Assembly (NCBI GenBank): GCA_965371445.1
Contig: CBDUYN010000144.1
Span: forward strand, 1-26,736
DNA: 26,736 bases
Origin: DASWIG01 sp965371445
GTDB taxonomy: Bacteria > Acidobacteriota > Thermoanaerobaculia > Multivoradales > J023
Reading direction: 5' to 3'
The position numbers and the translations under genes were made by a program. Positions 14,662-22,345 of the stretch are shown one piece after another. The number at the start of each line of letters is the position of its first letter. The first letter of the stretch is position 1. Under the pieces are notes generated by a model that saw only the letters and a program-made list of their open reading frames with translations, ran no database searches and had not been told where the DNA came from.

Positions 14662-15528
14662 ATGAGCTTCACGATCCACGACCACCTGATCCCCCACGAG
14701 CCGGGCCAGGCCACGGACCGCGGCTGGATCGCCGCCACCGGCTACCGGCCGATGGCCGTCACCTGGCACTGGACGGCGACCTGGGACCTCGCCCACTGCC
14801 GCCGGCTCCTCGGAGGACGCGCCGCGGAGCGCCGCGGCGTCGCCTCGGCCCACTACGGCGTGGGCAGGAGCTTCGCCGAGGGCGTCGACCGCTACGTCGC
14901 CCTGGAAGATCGCAGCTGGCACGCCGGCAAGAACCAGACCCTGCGCTGGAACGGCGGCGCTTACCGTTCGGCGGACGACCAGGGCGCCCGCACCACCGTC
15001 GGCGTCGAGGTCGTCCACATCGGTTACGCCCGCGAGGGCGTCGAGGCCGGGGAGGGCTGGACCCTTGCCGACTCGCCCGACGGCTGCAGGCGCCTGCGAA
15101 TCGCGCCCTGGGGCGAGGAGCAGGTCGAGATGATGGTCGCGATCGGCGGCGAGATCGTCGATCTCTTCCCCCACGTCGGGCCGCGTCATCATCACGGCCA
15201 CAGCGATCTATGTCCGGGCTACAAGGTCGACGTCGCCGGCTTTCCCTTCGCCCGGGTGTTGCGCGGGATCTACGGCGAGGCGTCGATTCCCGACGTCTGG
15301 ACGCCTCTGTGGACGGCGCGGGGGCGCCAGCGCGCCCTGGCGGCCCTGGGCGAGGATCCGGGACCGGACGACGACCGCTGGGGTCCGCGCTCCGCTGCCG
15401 CGTTGCGCCGCTTCCAGCACGCGAACGGCCTGGTCGAGGACGGCTGTTGGACGACGTTCGTCAGCTGGAAGGTCCAGGACGTGCTCGCCGAGCGTGGACA
15501 GACGCTCGCCAAGGCGACATCGGCTTAG
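14662..15528 (+). CDS. N-acetylmuramoyl-L-alanine amidase with peptidoglycan-binding domain
   Basis: This 288-residue protein has an Amidase_2 (PGRP-type) domain over about 25-195. The probable zinc ligands are His36 (TWHWTAT), His180 and Asp190 (GHSDLCPGYKVD), with the ten-residue spacing of AmpD. The SAHYGVGR and DRSWHAGKN motifs also fit. A PG_binding_1-like domain spans about 225-275 (WGPRSAAALRRFQHANGL). It would cleave the amide bond between N-acetylmuramic acid and L-alanine. There is no signal peptide, so it is either cytoplasmic (AmpD-like recycling) or phage-type and dependent on a holin or lysis. The start ATG has a GAGGA ribosome binding site. The gene is isolated on its strand and converges with the CPBP gene. 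No phage genes are adjacent. Confidence 0.9.
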   Translation: MSFTIHDHLIPHEPGQATDRGWIAATGYRPMAVTWHWTATWDLAHCRRLLGGRAAERRGVASAHYGVGRSFAEGVDRYVALEDRSWHAGKNQTLRWNGGAYRSADDQGARTTVGVEVVHIGYAREGVEAGEGWTLADSPDGCRRLRIAPWGEEQVEMMVAIGGEIVDLFPHVGPRHHHGHSDLCPGYKVDVAGFPFARVLRGIYGEASIPDVWTPLWTARGRQRALAALGEDPGPDDDRWGPRSAAALRRFQHANGLVEDGCWTTFVSWKVQDVLAERGQTLAKATSA

Positions 15529-15535
15529 GGCAGGC

Positions 15536-16522
15536 TCAAAAGAAGCCGATCTCGTCGTCCTCTTCGTCGTCGTCTTTTTCGGGAGGCAGCTCGTCGCGCG
15601 AGAGGACACCCGCCAGGGCGACCACCGCGACGAGGAGCAAGAACGTCATGAGCCAGCTGCCTTCGGGGCCGTAGTCGCCGCCGGTCCAGGACTCGGAGCC
15701 CTCCACGGTCACCTCGAAAAGCCGCGGGAACGAGATGCCGGAGACCGGGAGCGAGAGCACCGAGCCGAGGATCGTGTTCCACGCGGCGTGAAAGAGGACA
15801 CCCGGCCAGAGGCTCCCCGTGAGCTCGCGCAGCGCCCCCAGCAAGAGCCCCAGGAGGAAACCGTTGACCAGCCCCGCCGGCCGGACCTCCGAGCTCACCA
15901 GGCTCGGCAGGACGAAAAGCATCGCCGCCACGCCGCCGGCATGGACCCAGGAAAGCTGCTCGCGCAGCGCCGAGAAGATGTAGCCGCGCAGGATCCACTC
16001 CGTGAGGCAGGCGGCGGCCAGAAAGCCGAGGGCGTAGAGCGCGATCTGCGAAAGCCCGTCGTTGGGCGGCGTCTCGAGCACCGTCGCTTCCCGGCGCTCG
16101 AAACGCATGAAGAGGCTGGCAAGCGCCGTCCAGGCGCTCAAGAGGCCGACGGCACCTACGAACGCCAGCAAGAGCTGGCCCGGCGCCTGATGGCGGCCAT
16201 CGGGGGGCCAGAGGACTCCGATCTCGAAAAGCGGCTTGCGGTCGACGAGGCGAACGAAAGCGACCGTCGCGATCATCACCGCCGGCGCCAGGAAAGCCTC
16301 GATGCCGAGCATCAATCCGGCGTCCAGCGTCTCGGTACCGGAAAGGATCGCCTGGAGCTCGTCGGGAGCGGTGAAAAGCGACAGGGCTAGGCTGCCGCCG
16401 AACGCGAAGATCAGGATCGTCAAGATGTAGTAGAGCGCGATCCGCGTGCCCATGGGCAGCAGCGGCTGCGAAGGATCTCCCCAGGGGGGTTTGCCCTCGG
16501 GCTTCTGCGGCTCTTGCGACAA
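15536..16522 (-). CDS. CPBP-family (CAAX protease-like) membrane protein, degenerate active site
   Basis: About 328 residues are read from TTG 16522, chosen because GAGGTGG lies six bases upstream. A GTG at 16582 in the same frame would add 20 residues (MRRRPGTPRA) and is the alternative. There are about eight hydrophobic segments. The C-terminal half matches the CPBP/Abi family with TEWILRGYIFSALREQ (residues 174-189) and FHAAWN (His245, Asn249). The family core motif is EExxxR, but the first Glu is Thr here (T174-E175-x3-R179). The expected FxxxH His is Ser (FVLPS). The tail is acidic (KDDDEEDDEIGFF). A prenyl-protease-like activity is therefore doubtful. It follows fabF on the same strand and is probably part of that operon. 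Confidence 0.82.
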   Translation of the reverse strand: MSQEPQKPEGKPPWGDPSQPLLPMGTRIALYYILTILIFAFGGSLALSLFTAPDELQAILSGTETLDAGLMLGIEAFLAPAVMIATVAFVRLVDRKPLFEIGVLWPPDGRHQAPGQLLLAFVGAVGLLSAWTALASLFMRFERREATVLETPPNDGLSQIALYALGFLAAACLTEWILRGYIFSALREQLSWVHAGGVAAMLFVLPSLVSSEVRPAGLVNGFLLGLLLGALRELTGSLWPGVLFHAAWNTILGSVLSLPVSGISFPRLFEVTVEGSESWTGGDYGPEGSWLMTFLLLVAVVALAGVLSRDELPPEKDDDEEDDEIGFF

Positions 16523-16600
16523 AACGATCCACCTCGTCCCGGCGCGAGGCGTTGCTCGGGGTGTCCCCGGGCGACGCCTCACGGCCGTGAGACCGGGCTC

Positions 16601-17854
16601 CTAGCCCTCGGCGCGGCGCATGATGAGCGCCCCGTTGGCGCCGCCGAAGCCGAAGGAATTCGTCAAGGCGTATTCCAGCTCGGCTGCGCGGGGTTTGTGG
16701 GGTACGAAATCGAGGTCGGCCTCCGGGTCCGGCTCGTCGAGGTTCAAGGTCGCCGGCAGGATCCCCCGCTCGAGGGCGAGGGCGAGGATGCCCGACTCCA
16801 GGCCTCCGGCCGCCCCCAGCAGGTGGCCGGTGGCCGACTTGGTGGAAGAGATGGCGAGCGAGTAGGCATGATCGCCGAAGACCCGCTTGACGGCCTCGAC
16901 CTCGGCGAGGTCGCCGCGGTAGGTCGAGGTGCCGTGCGCGTTGATGTAGCCGATTCTTTCCGGGGCGATCTCGGCGTCGCGAAGCGCCGCCTCCATGACC
17001 CGCGCCGCCCCGTCACCCGTCGGATCGGGCGCCGAGATGTGAAACGCGTCGCCGCTCATCCCGTAGCCGACGATCTCGGCATAGATGTGAGCCCCGCGCG
17101 CTACGGCCGACTCCATCTCCTCGAGGACGAGGATGCCGGCTCCCTCGCCGACGACGAAGCCGTCACGGCCCTTGTCCCACGGCCGCGAGGCGCGCTGCGG
17201 CTCGTCGTTGCGGGTCGAAAGCGCCTTCATCGACGAGAAGCCGGCGTAGGTGAGGGGCGTTAGAACCGCCTCCGTACCGCCGGTGATCATGGCGTCGGCG
17301 TCGCCGCGCTGGATCAACCGAAACGCGTCGCCGATGGCGTGGAGACCCGTCGTGCAAGCCGTGGCCGGAGCGGAGTTCGGGCCCTTGGCACCGAAGCGGA
17401 TCGAAACCTGCCCGGCGGCCAGGTTGACGATCAGCGCCGGGATGAAAAACGGCGACACCCGGCGCGGCCCACGCTCCAGCAGCACCTTGTGCGTCGCCTC
17501 GATGATCGGCAACCCGCCGATCCCGGCACCGATGACGACGCCGACACGGTGGGCGTTTCCCGCGTCGACAACTAACCCAGAATCCTCCATCGCCAACTGG
17601 CTTGCCGCCAGGGCATAGTGGATGAAGGTGTCGCTTTTCTTGACGTCCTTCTTGGGGATGTAGTCGGTGGGGTCGAACCCCTCCACCTCACCGGCGATGC
17701 GCGACGGGTACTCCGAGGCGTCGAACCGCGTCAGCGGCCCGATGCCGCAACGCGAGTCCATCAGGCCTTGCCAGGTCTCCTCGGTACCGATACCGAGGGG
17801 CGAGATCAGCCCGATGCCGGTGACGGCCACTCGTCTTCGCTGGTCGTGGCTCAA
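16601..17854 (-). CDS. fabF: Beta-ketoacyl-[acyl-carrier-protein] synthase II
   Basis: This 417-residue thiolase-fold enzyme condenses malonyl-ACP with acyl-ACP in fatty-acid elongation in the cytoplasm. The catalytic triad is intact: Cys167 in ATACTTGLHAIG, His307 in NAHGTSTYRGD, and His344 in SATGHLLGAAGG. The N-terminus VAVTGIGLISPLG and the C-terminal NSFGFGGANGALIM are standard. The start codon is TTG, with GAGGAG placed about seven bases before it and overlapping the acpP stop, so the two genes are coupled. The length matches FabF. It follows acpP as in many bacteria. FabB is less likely from the motifs and the position. Confidence 0.97.
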   Translation of the reverse strand: MSHDQRRRVAVTGIGLISPLGIGTEETWQGLMDSRCGIGPLTRFDASEYPSRIAGEVEGFDPTDYIPKKDVKKSDTFIHYALAASQLAMEDSGLVVDAGNAHRVGVVIGAGIGGLPIIEATHKVLLERGPRRVSPFFIPALIVNLAAGQVSIRFGAKGPNSAPATACTTGLHAIGDAFRLIQRGDADAMITGGTEAVLTPLTYAGFSSMKALSTRNDEPQRASRPWDKGRDGFVVGEGAGILVLEEMESAVARGAHIYAEIVGYGMSGDAFHISAPDPTGDGAARVMEAALRDAEIAPERIGYINAHGTSTYRGDLAEVEAVKRVFGDHAYSLAISSTKSATGHLLGAAGGLESGILALALERGILPATLNLDEPDPEADLDFVPHKPRAAELEYALTNSFGFGGANGALIMRRAEG

Positions 17855-17864
17855 GTCCGGCTCC

Positions 17865-18122
17865 TCACTCGTCGTCGTCCCCGGCGTGTTCCTTGATGTA
17901 GGCGACCGCGTTCTCGACCTTGACGATCTTCTCGGAGTCCTCGTCGGGGATCTCGATACCGAACTCCTCCTCCAGGGCCATCACCAGCTCGACGATGTCG
18001 AGCGAGTCAGCGCCCAGGTCGTCGGTGAAGCTGGCCTCGGGCTTGACCTCGGCGATGTCGACCCCCAGTTGCTCGGCGACGATGTCGGCCACCTTTCCCT
18101 GTACTTTATCCTTTGCAGACAT
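17865..18122 (-). CDS. acpP: Acyl carrier protein
   Basis: This 85-residue acidic protein has the four-helix ACP pattern and the phosphopantetheine attachment site Ser40 in GADSLDIVEL. Helix II contains ELVMALEEEFGIEIPDED, characteristic of fatty-acid ACPs. The C-terminal tail is acidic (HAGDDDE). A strong AGGAGG ribosome binding site lies 10 bases before the ATG. It is placed between fabG and fabF, as usual. The 110-base gap before it is longer than the other gaps in this block and may hold an additional promoter. Confidence 0.98.
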   Translation of the reverse strand: MSAKDKVQGKVADIVAEQLGVDIAEVKPEASFTDDLGADSLDIVELVMALEEEFGIEIPDEDSEKIVKVENAVAYIKEHAGDDDE

Positions 18123-18173
18123 GATCTTCTTCCTCCTGTTTGGATCTCTGGGATCTCGGGGATGAGCCCCACG

Positions 18174-18182
18174 GTTCTAGCA
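18174..18182 (-). promoter_or_regulatory. Possible extra promoter for acpP (extended -10)
   Basis: On the minus strand, TGC-TAGAAC resembles an extended -10 box and lies about 52 bases before the acpP start codon, in the only long gap between fabG and acpP. No good -35 hexamer is seen, and the gap also contains a short GGGG-ctcat-CCCC hairpin. An internal promoter would fit the high demand for ACP, but the call is weak. Confidence 0.25.
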
Positions 18183-18233
18183 TAACGGCTTCGGGAGAGT
18201 CTATTCGTGCGCCGCTTCTGGGCGCCTCGGAGC

Positions 18234-18977
18234 TCAGATGTACATGCCTCCGGAGACGTTCAGGACCTCTCCCGTGACGTACCCCGCCTCCTCGCTCACC
18301 AGATAGAGGACGGCGGCGGCGATCTCCTCGGCGCTGCCGAAGCGGCCGAGGGCGATGGTCTTGGCGAGCTCCGCGCGGGTCTTCTCGCCCAGGGCCTCGG
18401 TCATGGCGGTCTCGACGAAGCCGGGAGCCACGACGTTCGAGGTGATGTTGCGGCCGCCGAGCTCGCGGGCGAGCGACTTGGCAAAACCCACGAGGCCGGC
18501 CTTGGAGGCCGCGTAGTTGGCCTGGCCGGCGTTGCCCATGAGGCCCACCACCGACGAGACGAAGACGATGCGGCCCCAGCGCTTCTTCATCATGCCGCGC
18601 ACCAGCGGCCGGACGACCGCGAAGGCGCCGGTCAAGTTCGTCGTCACGACCTCCTGCCACTGCTCGAGGCTCATGCGGGCCATGAGCGCGTCGCGGGTGA
18701 TGCCGGCGTTCGAGACCACGATGTCGATCGCGGCCCATTCCCCGGGCAATTCGGCGAGCGACGCACCGACCTCCTCGGGGCTTGCGAGGTCGAGGCGGAG
18801 CGGAAGGGCCTCGCCACCCGTCTCGCCGATCTCCGCGGCCAGGGCTTCGAGCTTGTCGATCGAGCGCGCCGCGGCGAGAATGCGCGCACCCTGGCCGGCG
18901 AGGCGCAGCGCGATGGCACGGCCGATGCCCTGGGAGGCGCCGGTGACGAGGGCGGTCTTGCCGTCGAGTCTGAACAT
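18234..18977 (-). CDS. fabG: 3-oxoacyl-[acyl-carrier-protein] reductase
   Basis: The protein has 247 residues from the ATG at 18977, with GAGAGGAG a few bases upstream. An in-frame ATG at 19019 would overlap fabD and precede an odd Pro/Gly leader, so I reject it. This short-chain dehydrogenase has the nucleotide-binding TGASQGIG (12-19), SNAG (89-92), and the catalytic Ser142, Tyr155 and Lys159 (SSVVG and YAASK). The C-terminus VSGGMYI is the usual FabG ending. It reduces 3-oxoacyl-ACP with NADPH in the elongation cycle. It lies between fabD and acpP. Confidence 0.96.
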   Translation of the reverse strand: MFRLDGKTALVTGASQGIGRAIALRLAGQGARILAAARSIDKLEALAAEIGETGGEALPLRLDLASPEEVGASLAELPGEWAAIDIVVSNAGITRDALMARMSLEQWQEVVTTNLTGAFAVVRPLVRGMMKKRWGRIVFVSSVVGLMGNAGQANYAASKAGLVGFAKSLARELGGRNITSNVVAPGFVETAMTEALGEKTRAELAKTIALGRFGSAEEIAAAVLYLVSEEAGYVTGEVLNVSGGMYI

Positions 18978-19015
18978 CTTCGTATCTCCTCTCGGTCCTG
19001 GGATCGGCCGGCCTT

Positions 19016-19957
19016 TCAAGCGAGGTCGGCCAGGAGCTTCTCAAGGGCCGCGGGCTTGGGGAGCGAGGCCCAGCGGGCTTCCCGCTCGATGCGCCGTCCG
19101 AGGCCGGTCAGGACGTTACCAGGCCCCACCTCGACGAAGGTCTCGGCACCGCCCTCCTCCAGCATCCAGCGCATCGACTCGACCCAACGGACCGGAGCAT
19201 CGACCTGGCGCACGAGCGCGCCTCGGGCCACCTCGCCCCGCTCGACAGGCGCGGCGTCGACGTTGGTCACCACCGGTACCGCCGGATCGGCAAAGGCGAT
19301 CTCGGCGAGCAGCGGCTCAAGGGCGTCGCGCGCCGGGCGCATGAGCGGCGAATGGAAGGGGGCGGAGACCTCCAGGAGCTTGGCCCGCTTGGCGCCGCGC
19401 TCGACGGCGAGCGCCATCGCCCTCTCGACCGCACCGCGACGGCCCGAGATCACGACCTGGAGCGGCGAGTTGTAGTTGGCGACGCTGCAAGCGTCGCCGT
19501 CGGTCGAGGCCTCGGCGACGATCTCGCCGACCGGCTCCGCCTCTAGGCCCATGATCGCCGACATGGCCCCCTGGCCCACCGGCACGGCCTCCTGCATGAG
19601 CTCGCCGCGACGGCGCACGAGCCGCAGCGCGTCGCCAAGAGCCAGGCTTCCGGCCGCCACCAGGGCCGAGTACTCGCCCAGGCTGTGGCCGGCGACGGCG
19701 AGCGGGCGAAGCCCGGTCTCCTCGACGACCCGTAGCAGCGCCACCGAGCAGGCGAGGACCGCCGGCTGGGTGTTTCGGGTCAGCTGAAGGTCCGATTCGG
19801 GGCCTTCCCAGACGAGCCCTGTCAGGTGCTCGCCCAGGGCGTCGTCGGCCTCCTCGAACGTCTCCCGGGCACTCGCAAAAGCCTCGGCCCACTCGCGGCC
19901 CATGCCGACTTTCTGCGATCCCTGGCCGGGAAAGACGAAAGCGATTTTCCGACTCAT
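19016..19957 (-). CDS. fabD: Malonyl-CoA:ACP transacylase
   Basis: This 313-residue acyltransferase opens with FVFPGQGSQKVGMG and has the nucleophile Ser92 in AGHSLGEYSAL and the paired His202 in SAPFHSPLM. The QxxR-type residues lie before the serine (LTRNTQPAVLAC). It moves malonyl from CoA to ACP. The ribosome binding site GAGGAG lies six bases before the ATG. It starts only nine bases after plsX ends, so fabH, which commonly sits between plsX and fabD, is absent here. Confidence 0.97.
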   Translation of the reverse strand: MSRKIAFVFPGQGSQKVGMGREWAEAFASARETFEEADDALGEHLTGLVWEGPESDLQLTRNTQPAVLACSVALLRVVEETGLRPLAVAGHSLGEYSALVAAGSLALGDALRLVRRRGELMQEAVPVGQGAMSAIMGLEAEPVGEIVAEASTDGDACSVANYNSPLQVVISGRRGAVERAMALAVERGAKRAKLLEVSAPFHSPLMRPARDALEPLLAEIAFADPAVPVVTNVDAAPVERGEVARGALVRQVDAPVRWVESMRWMLEEGGAETFVEVGPGNVLTGLGRRIEREARWASLPKPAALEKLLADLA

Positions 19958-19966
19958 TACATCTCC

Positions 19967-20989
19967 TCAAACGCCGCCGCCGAGCCACGCTTTTTCCTGG
20001 ACGTGGAGCTCCTCGACCTTGGCGCCGATCTTGTTGTGCAAGTCCGCGTCGTAGAACTCGACGGCACGGCGCAGGGCGTTGCGAATCGCCTTGGCGTTCG
20101 AGCGCCCGTGGCCGATGAAACAGCCTCCGCGGACTCCCAGAAGCGGCGCCGCACCGTATTCCGCCCAGTCGGTGCGGCGGGCGATCTCCTTTAAGGCGGG
20201 CCGTGCCAGGACGTAGCCGAAACGCGTCCGCGCCGTCTGCTTGAGCTCCTGGCGGACGAGGCCCAGGAAGTACCCGGCCAGCGATTCCGCCGTCTTCAAG
20301 ACGACGTTGCCGACAAAGCCGTCGCAGACGATCACGTCGACCGTACCGCCGAAGACGTCCGAGCCTTCGACGTTCCCCACGAAGTTGAGCCCTGTACCCT
20401 GAAGCACCTTGAAGACCTCCCTCACAAGCTCCGTGCCCTTGCCCTCCTCTTCACCCACCGACATCAGCCCGACACGCGGCGCCGGCGTGTGGACGATCTC
20501 CTGGGCGTAGAAGTGACCCATCACCGCGAATTGGCGAAGGTGAGCCGCCCTGGCGTCGACGTTGGCGCCGACGTCGAGGACCACCGTCCGGCCCCGCCGG
20601 TTCGGGAAGACCGCGGCCAAGGCCGGCCGGTCGACCCCGGGGATGGAACCGATGACTGTCTTGGCGGCGATCATCGCGGCCCCCGTGTTGCCGGCGGTGA
20701 CCATGGCCTGAGCCCGCCCCTCCTTGACGAGACGGGCGCAGACGCGCACCGAGGCGTCCCTTTTCTTGCGCACCACGAGCGGGCGTTCTTCCATGGCCAC
20801 GACTTCCTCCGCGTGCTCGATGGTGAGCCGCCCGCCGTGGTCTCCCAGGCGTCGCAGCTCCTCCTCGATGCGCTCGCGCTGACCCACGAGGATCACGTCG
20901 ACACCGTCGCCGACGGCGGCCTCAAAAGAGCCCTCCACGGCGGAGCGAGGCGCGTAGTCGCCGCCCATGGCGTCGACGGCAATGTGCAT
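19967..20989 (-). CDS. plsX: Phosphate acyltransferase PlsX
   Basis: This 340-residue protein makes acyl-phosphate from acyl-ACP, the first step of phospholipid synthesis with PlsY. It opens with IAVDAMGGDYAP, the PlsX signature, and contains EVVAMEERPLVVRKKRDAS, TAGNTGAAM, LDVGANVDA, GNVEGSDVFGG and CDGFVGNVVLKT, all family landmarks. The length is typical. It lies 21 bases after rpmF and nine before fabD, forming the common rpmF-plsX-fab arrangement. Confidence 0.97.
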   Translation of the reverse strand: MHIAVDAMGGDYAPRSAVEGSFEAAVGDGVDVILVGQRERIEEELRRLGDHGGRLTIEHAEEVVAMEERPLVVRKKRDASVRVCARLVKEGRAQAMVTAGNTGAAMIAAKTVIGSIPGVDRPALAAVFPNRRGRTVVLDVGANVDARAAHLRQFAVMGHFYAQEIVHTPAPRVGLMSVGEEEGKGTELVREVFKVLQGTGLNFVGNVEGSDVFGGTVDVIVCDGFVGNVVLKTAESLAGYFLGLVRQELKQTARTRFGYVLARPALKEIARRTDWAEYGAAPLLGVRGGCFIGHGRSNAKAIRNALRRAVEFYDADLHNKIGAKVEELHVQEKAWLGGGV

Positions 20990-21010
20990 CTGGAGCCTGT
21001 CGCCGAGCGC

Positions 21011-21196
21011 CTAGAGCTTCTCTTTGCCTTCGAGCACCTCGCGGCCCCGGTACTGCCCGCAGGATGGGCAGACCCGATGCGGTAGCTTCGGCTCGTCGCA
21101 GTTCGGGCAGATCGAGATGCCGGGCCGGCCTAGGAAATCGTGGGCGCGGCGCTTGTCGCGGCGGGCCTTCGAGTGACGTCGCTTGGGATTCGCCAT
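21011..21196 (-). CDS. rpmF: 50S ribosomal protein L32
   Basis: This 61-residue basic protein begins MANPKRRHSKARRDKRRAH, the L32 N-terminus, followed by a zinc ribbon with Cys30-x2-Cys33 (CPNC) and Cys43-x2-Cys46 (CPSC). All four cysteines are present, so it is the zinc-binding form; cysteine-free L32 paralogues are known in other bacteria. It sits between the DUF177 gene and plsX, the conserved order in many phyla. Confidence 0.97.
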   Translation of the reverse strand: MANPKRRHSKARRDKRRAHDFLGRPGISICPNCDEPKLPHRVCPSCGQYRGREVLEGKEKL

Positions 21197-21245
21197 TTCT
21201 CAAAACCTCTTTGGGATGACTCGCTCGGGTGCGAGCCGGTGACAC

Positions 21246-21779
21246 TCAAAAACCGGCGTCCTCTTTCAGCCGGGCCAGGGCCGCCCATCGCGGATCTGCC
21301 GGCTCTCGGCAGTCACAGGGCCCGGTGTTCAAGTCGGCGCCGCAGGTCGCGCAGAGGCCTGCACAGTCCTCGCGGCACAACGAGCGCATCGGAATCAGGA
21401 GCTGAAGCTGCTCGACGACCAGCGGCCGGGTGTCGAGCCGGGGCCGGACGAGCACGAGGACCCCCAGGTCCTCGGCTTGAAGCTCCTTGTCCGTCGCCGC
21501 CACGTCCCGCGTCGCACCGTCCTCGACGAGGACGAGCGCCGCGGACTCGACTGCGACCGGCAGGGTGACCCCTTGGAGGCACCGCGCACACACGAGCCTT
21601 TGGTCGTAGGCGAGCGACATCTCAAGCAGAAAACCCGGCACCGCACGACGGATCCGTCCGCGGCAGGTGACCTCGCCCACCTCGAGCAGGTCGGAATCTC
21701 CGAGCTCGTCGCGGGGAATCGCCAGGGACTCTTCCCAGGTGAAGGGCTCCTCGCCCAGATGGTCGAGACGTACCTCCAT
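21246..21779 (-). CDS. DUF177 (YceD-like) protein
   Basis: This 177-residue protein has the DUF177 pattern: a beta-rich N-terminal half, Cys64-x2-Cys67 (CARCLQG), an acidic middle, and a C-terminal cysteine cluster (Cys135, 139, 143, 146, 155, 157 in LCREDCAGLCATCG and GPCDC). The family is almost always found before rpmF, as here. Bacterial YceD and its plant relatives have been linked to 23S rRNA maturation, so a role in ribosome assembly is likely. A GGAGGAG ribosome binding site and a promoter with a consensus -35 box precede it. Confidence 0.9.
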   Translation of the reverse strand: MEVRLDHLGEEPFTWEESLAIPRDELGDSDLLEVGEVTCRGRIRRAVPGFLLEMSLAYDQRLVCARCLQGVTLPVAVESAALVLVEDGATRDVAATDKELQAEDLGVLVLVRPRLDTRPLVVEQLQLLIPMRSLCREDCAGLCATCGADLNTGPCDCREPADPRWAALARLKEDAGF

Positions 21780-21805
21780 GGGTCTCCTCCCCGGCCGGGG
21801 GGCGA

Positions 21806-21835
21806 AGACTACGGCATCGCCCGAGGCCGTGTCAA
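21806..21835 (-). promoter_or_regulatory. Housekeeping-type promoter before DUF177-rpmF-plsX
   Basis: On the minus strand a perfect -35 box TTGACA (21835-21830) is followed after 18 bases by TAGTCT (21811-21806), a three-of-six match to TATAAT. The start site would be near 21799, leaving a leader of about 20 bases with GGAGGAG before ATG 21779. It lies in the 78-base gap after the CBS gene and could make the lipid genes independent of the kinase upstream. Confidence 0.5.
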
Positions 21836-21857
21836 TCGGATCGTCCTGTCGGCCGTC

Positions 21858-22337
21858 TTAATCGTCGTCCTCGATCAGCAGACCCAGCAGGTCCGAGGTC
21901 GAGAGGATGCCTGCCGGTTTGCCGCCCCGGGTGACGAGGAGACGGTGCAGGTGGTTGTCGACCAGGGTCGCAGCGACCTCCGAGACCGAGGCGTCCTCGG
22001 CGACGGTGTAGACCTCCGGCGTCATGATGTCTCGAACCAAAAGCTCCCCCTCCTCGCCGGCCAAGACCTCGCGGTCGGCGTCGGTCAGGGACCGGGCTCT
22101 CGGTTGGCGGAAAAACGCCTTGTCCGCGTCGTCGCCGGCGAGGCGGTCTTCGCCGGAGGCGGCGCGGGCGATGTCGACCACCGAGACGACGCCGATGAGC
22201 TGCCCGTTGCGGCTCTCGACCGGCGCGCCGGTGATCTCGTTCGACATCAGGAACGCGGCGAGCGCGCGCACCGGCATGTCCTCGCGCACCGTCAGGATGT
22301 CGGGGTTCATCAAGTCCTGGGCCGTGATCGTTTGCAT
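21858..22337 (-). CDS. CBS domain-pair protein
   Basis: This 159-residue cytoplasmic protein has two CBS motifs (about 7-60, DLMNPDILTVREDMPVRALA; about 103-157, DIMTPEVYTVAEDASVSEVA) separated by a charged linker of about 40 residues. CBS pairs bind adenosine nucleotides such as AMP, ATP or SAM and regulate partner proteins; there is no catalytic domain here. The ribosome binding site GGAGAGG overlaps the stop of the histidine kinase gene, which ends eight bases earlier, so the two are coupled. A sensor or adaptor role with the kinase is an inference from this spacing. Confidence 0.9.
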   Translation of the reverse strand: MQTITAQDLMNPDILTVREDMPVRALAAFLMSNEITGAPVESRNGQLIGVVSVVDIARAASGEDRLAGDDADKAFFRQPRARSLTDADREVLAGEEGELLVRDIMTPEVYTVAEDASVSEVAATLVDNHLHRLLVTRGGKPAGILSTSDLLGLLIEDDD

Positions 22338-22345
22338 CGCCTCTC

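Noticed and set aside
18207..19475. 422-codon open frame antisense to fabG and fabD
   Set aside because: Conserved catalytic motifs are on the minus strand; this frame has no recognisable domain.
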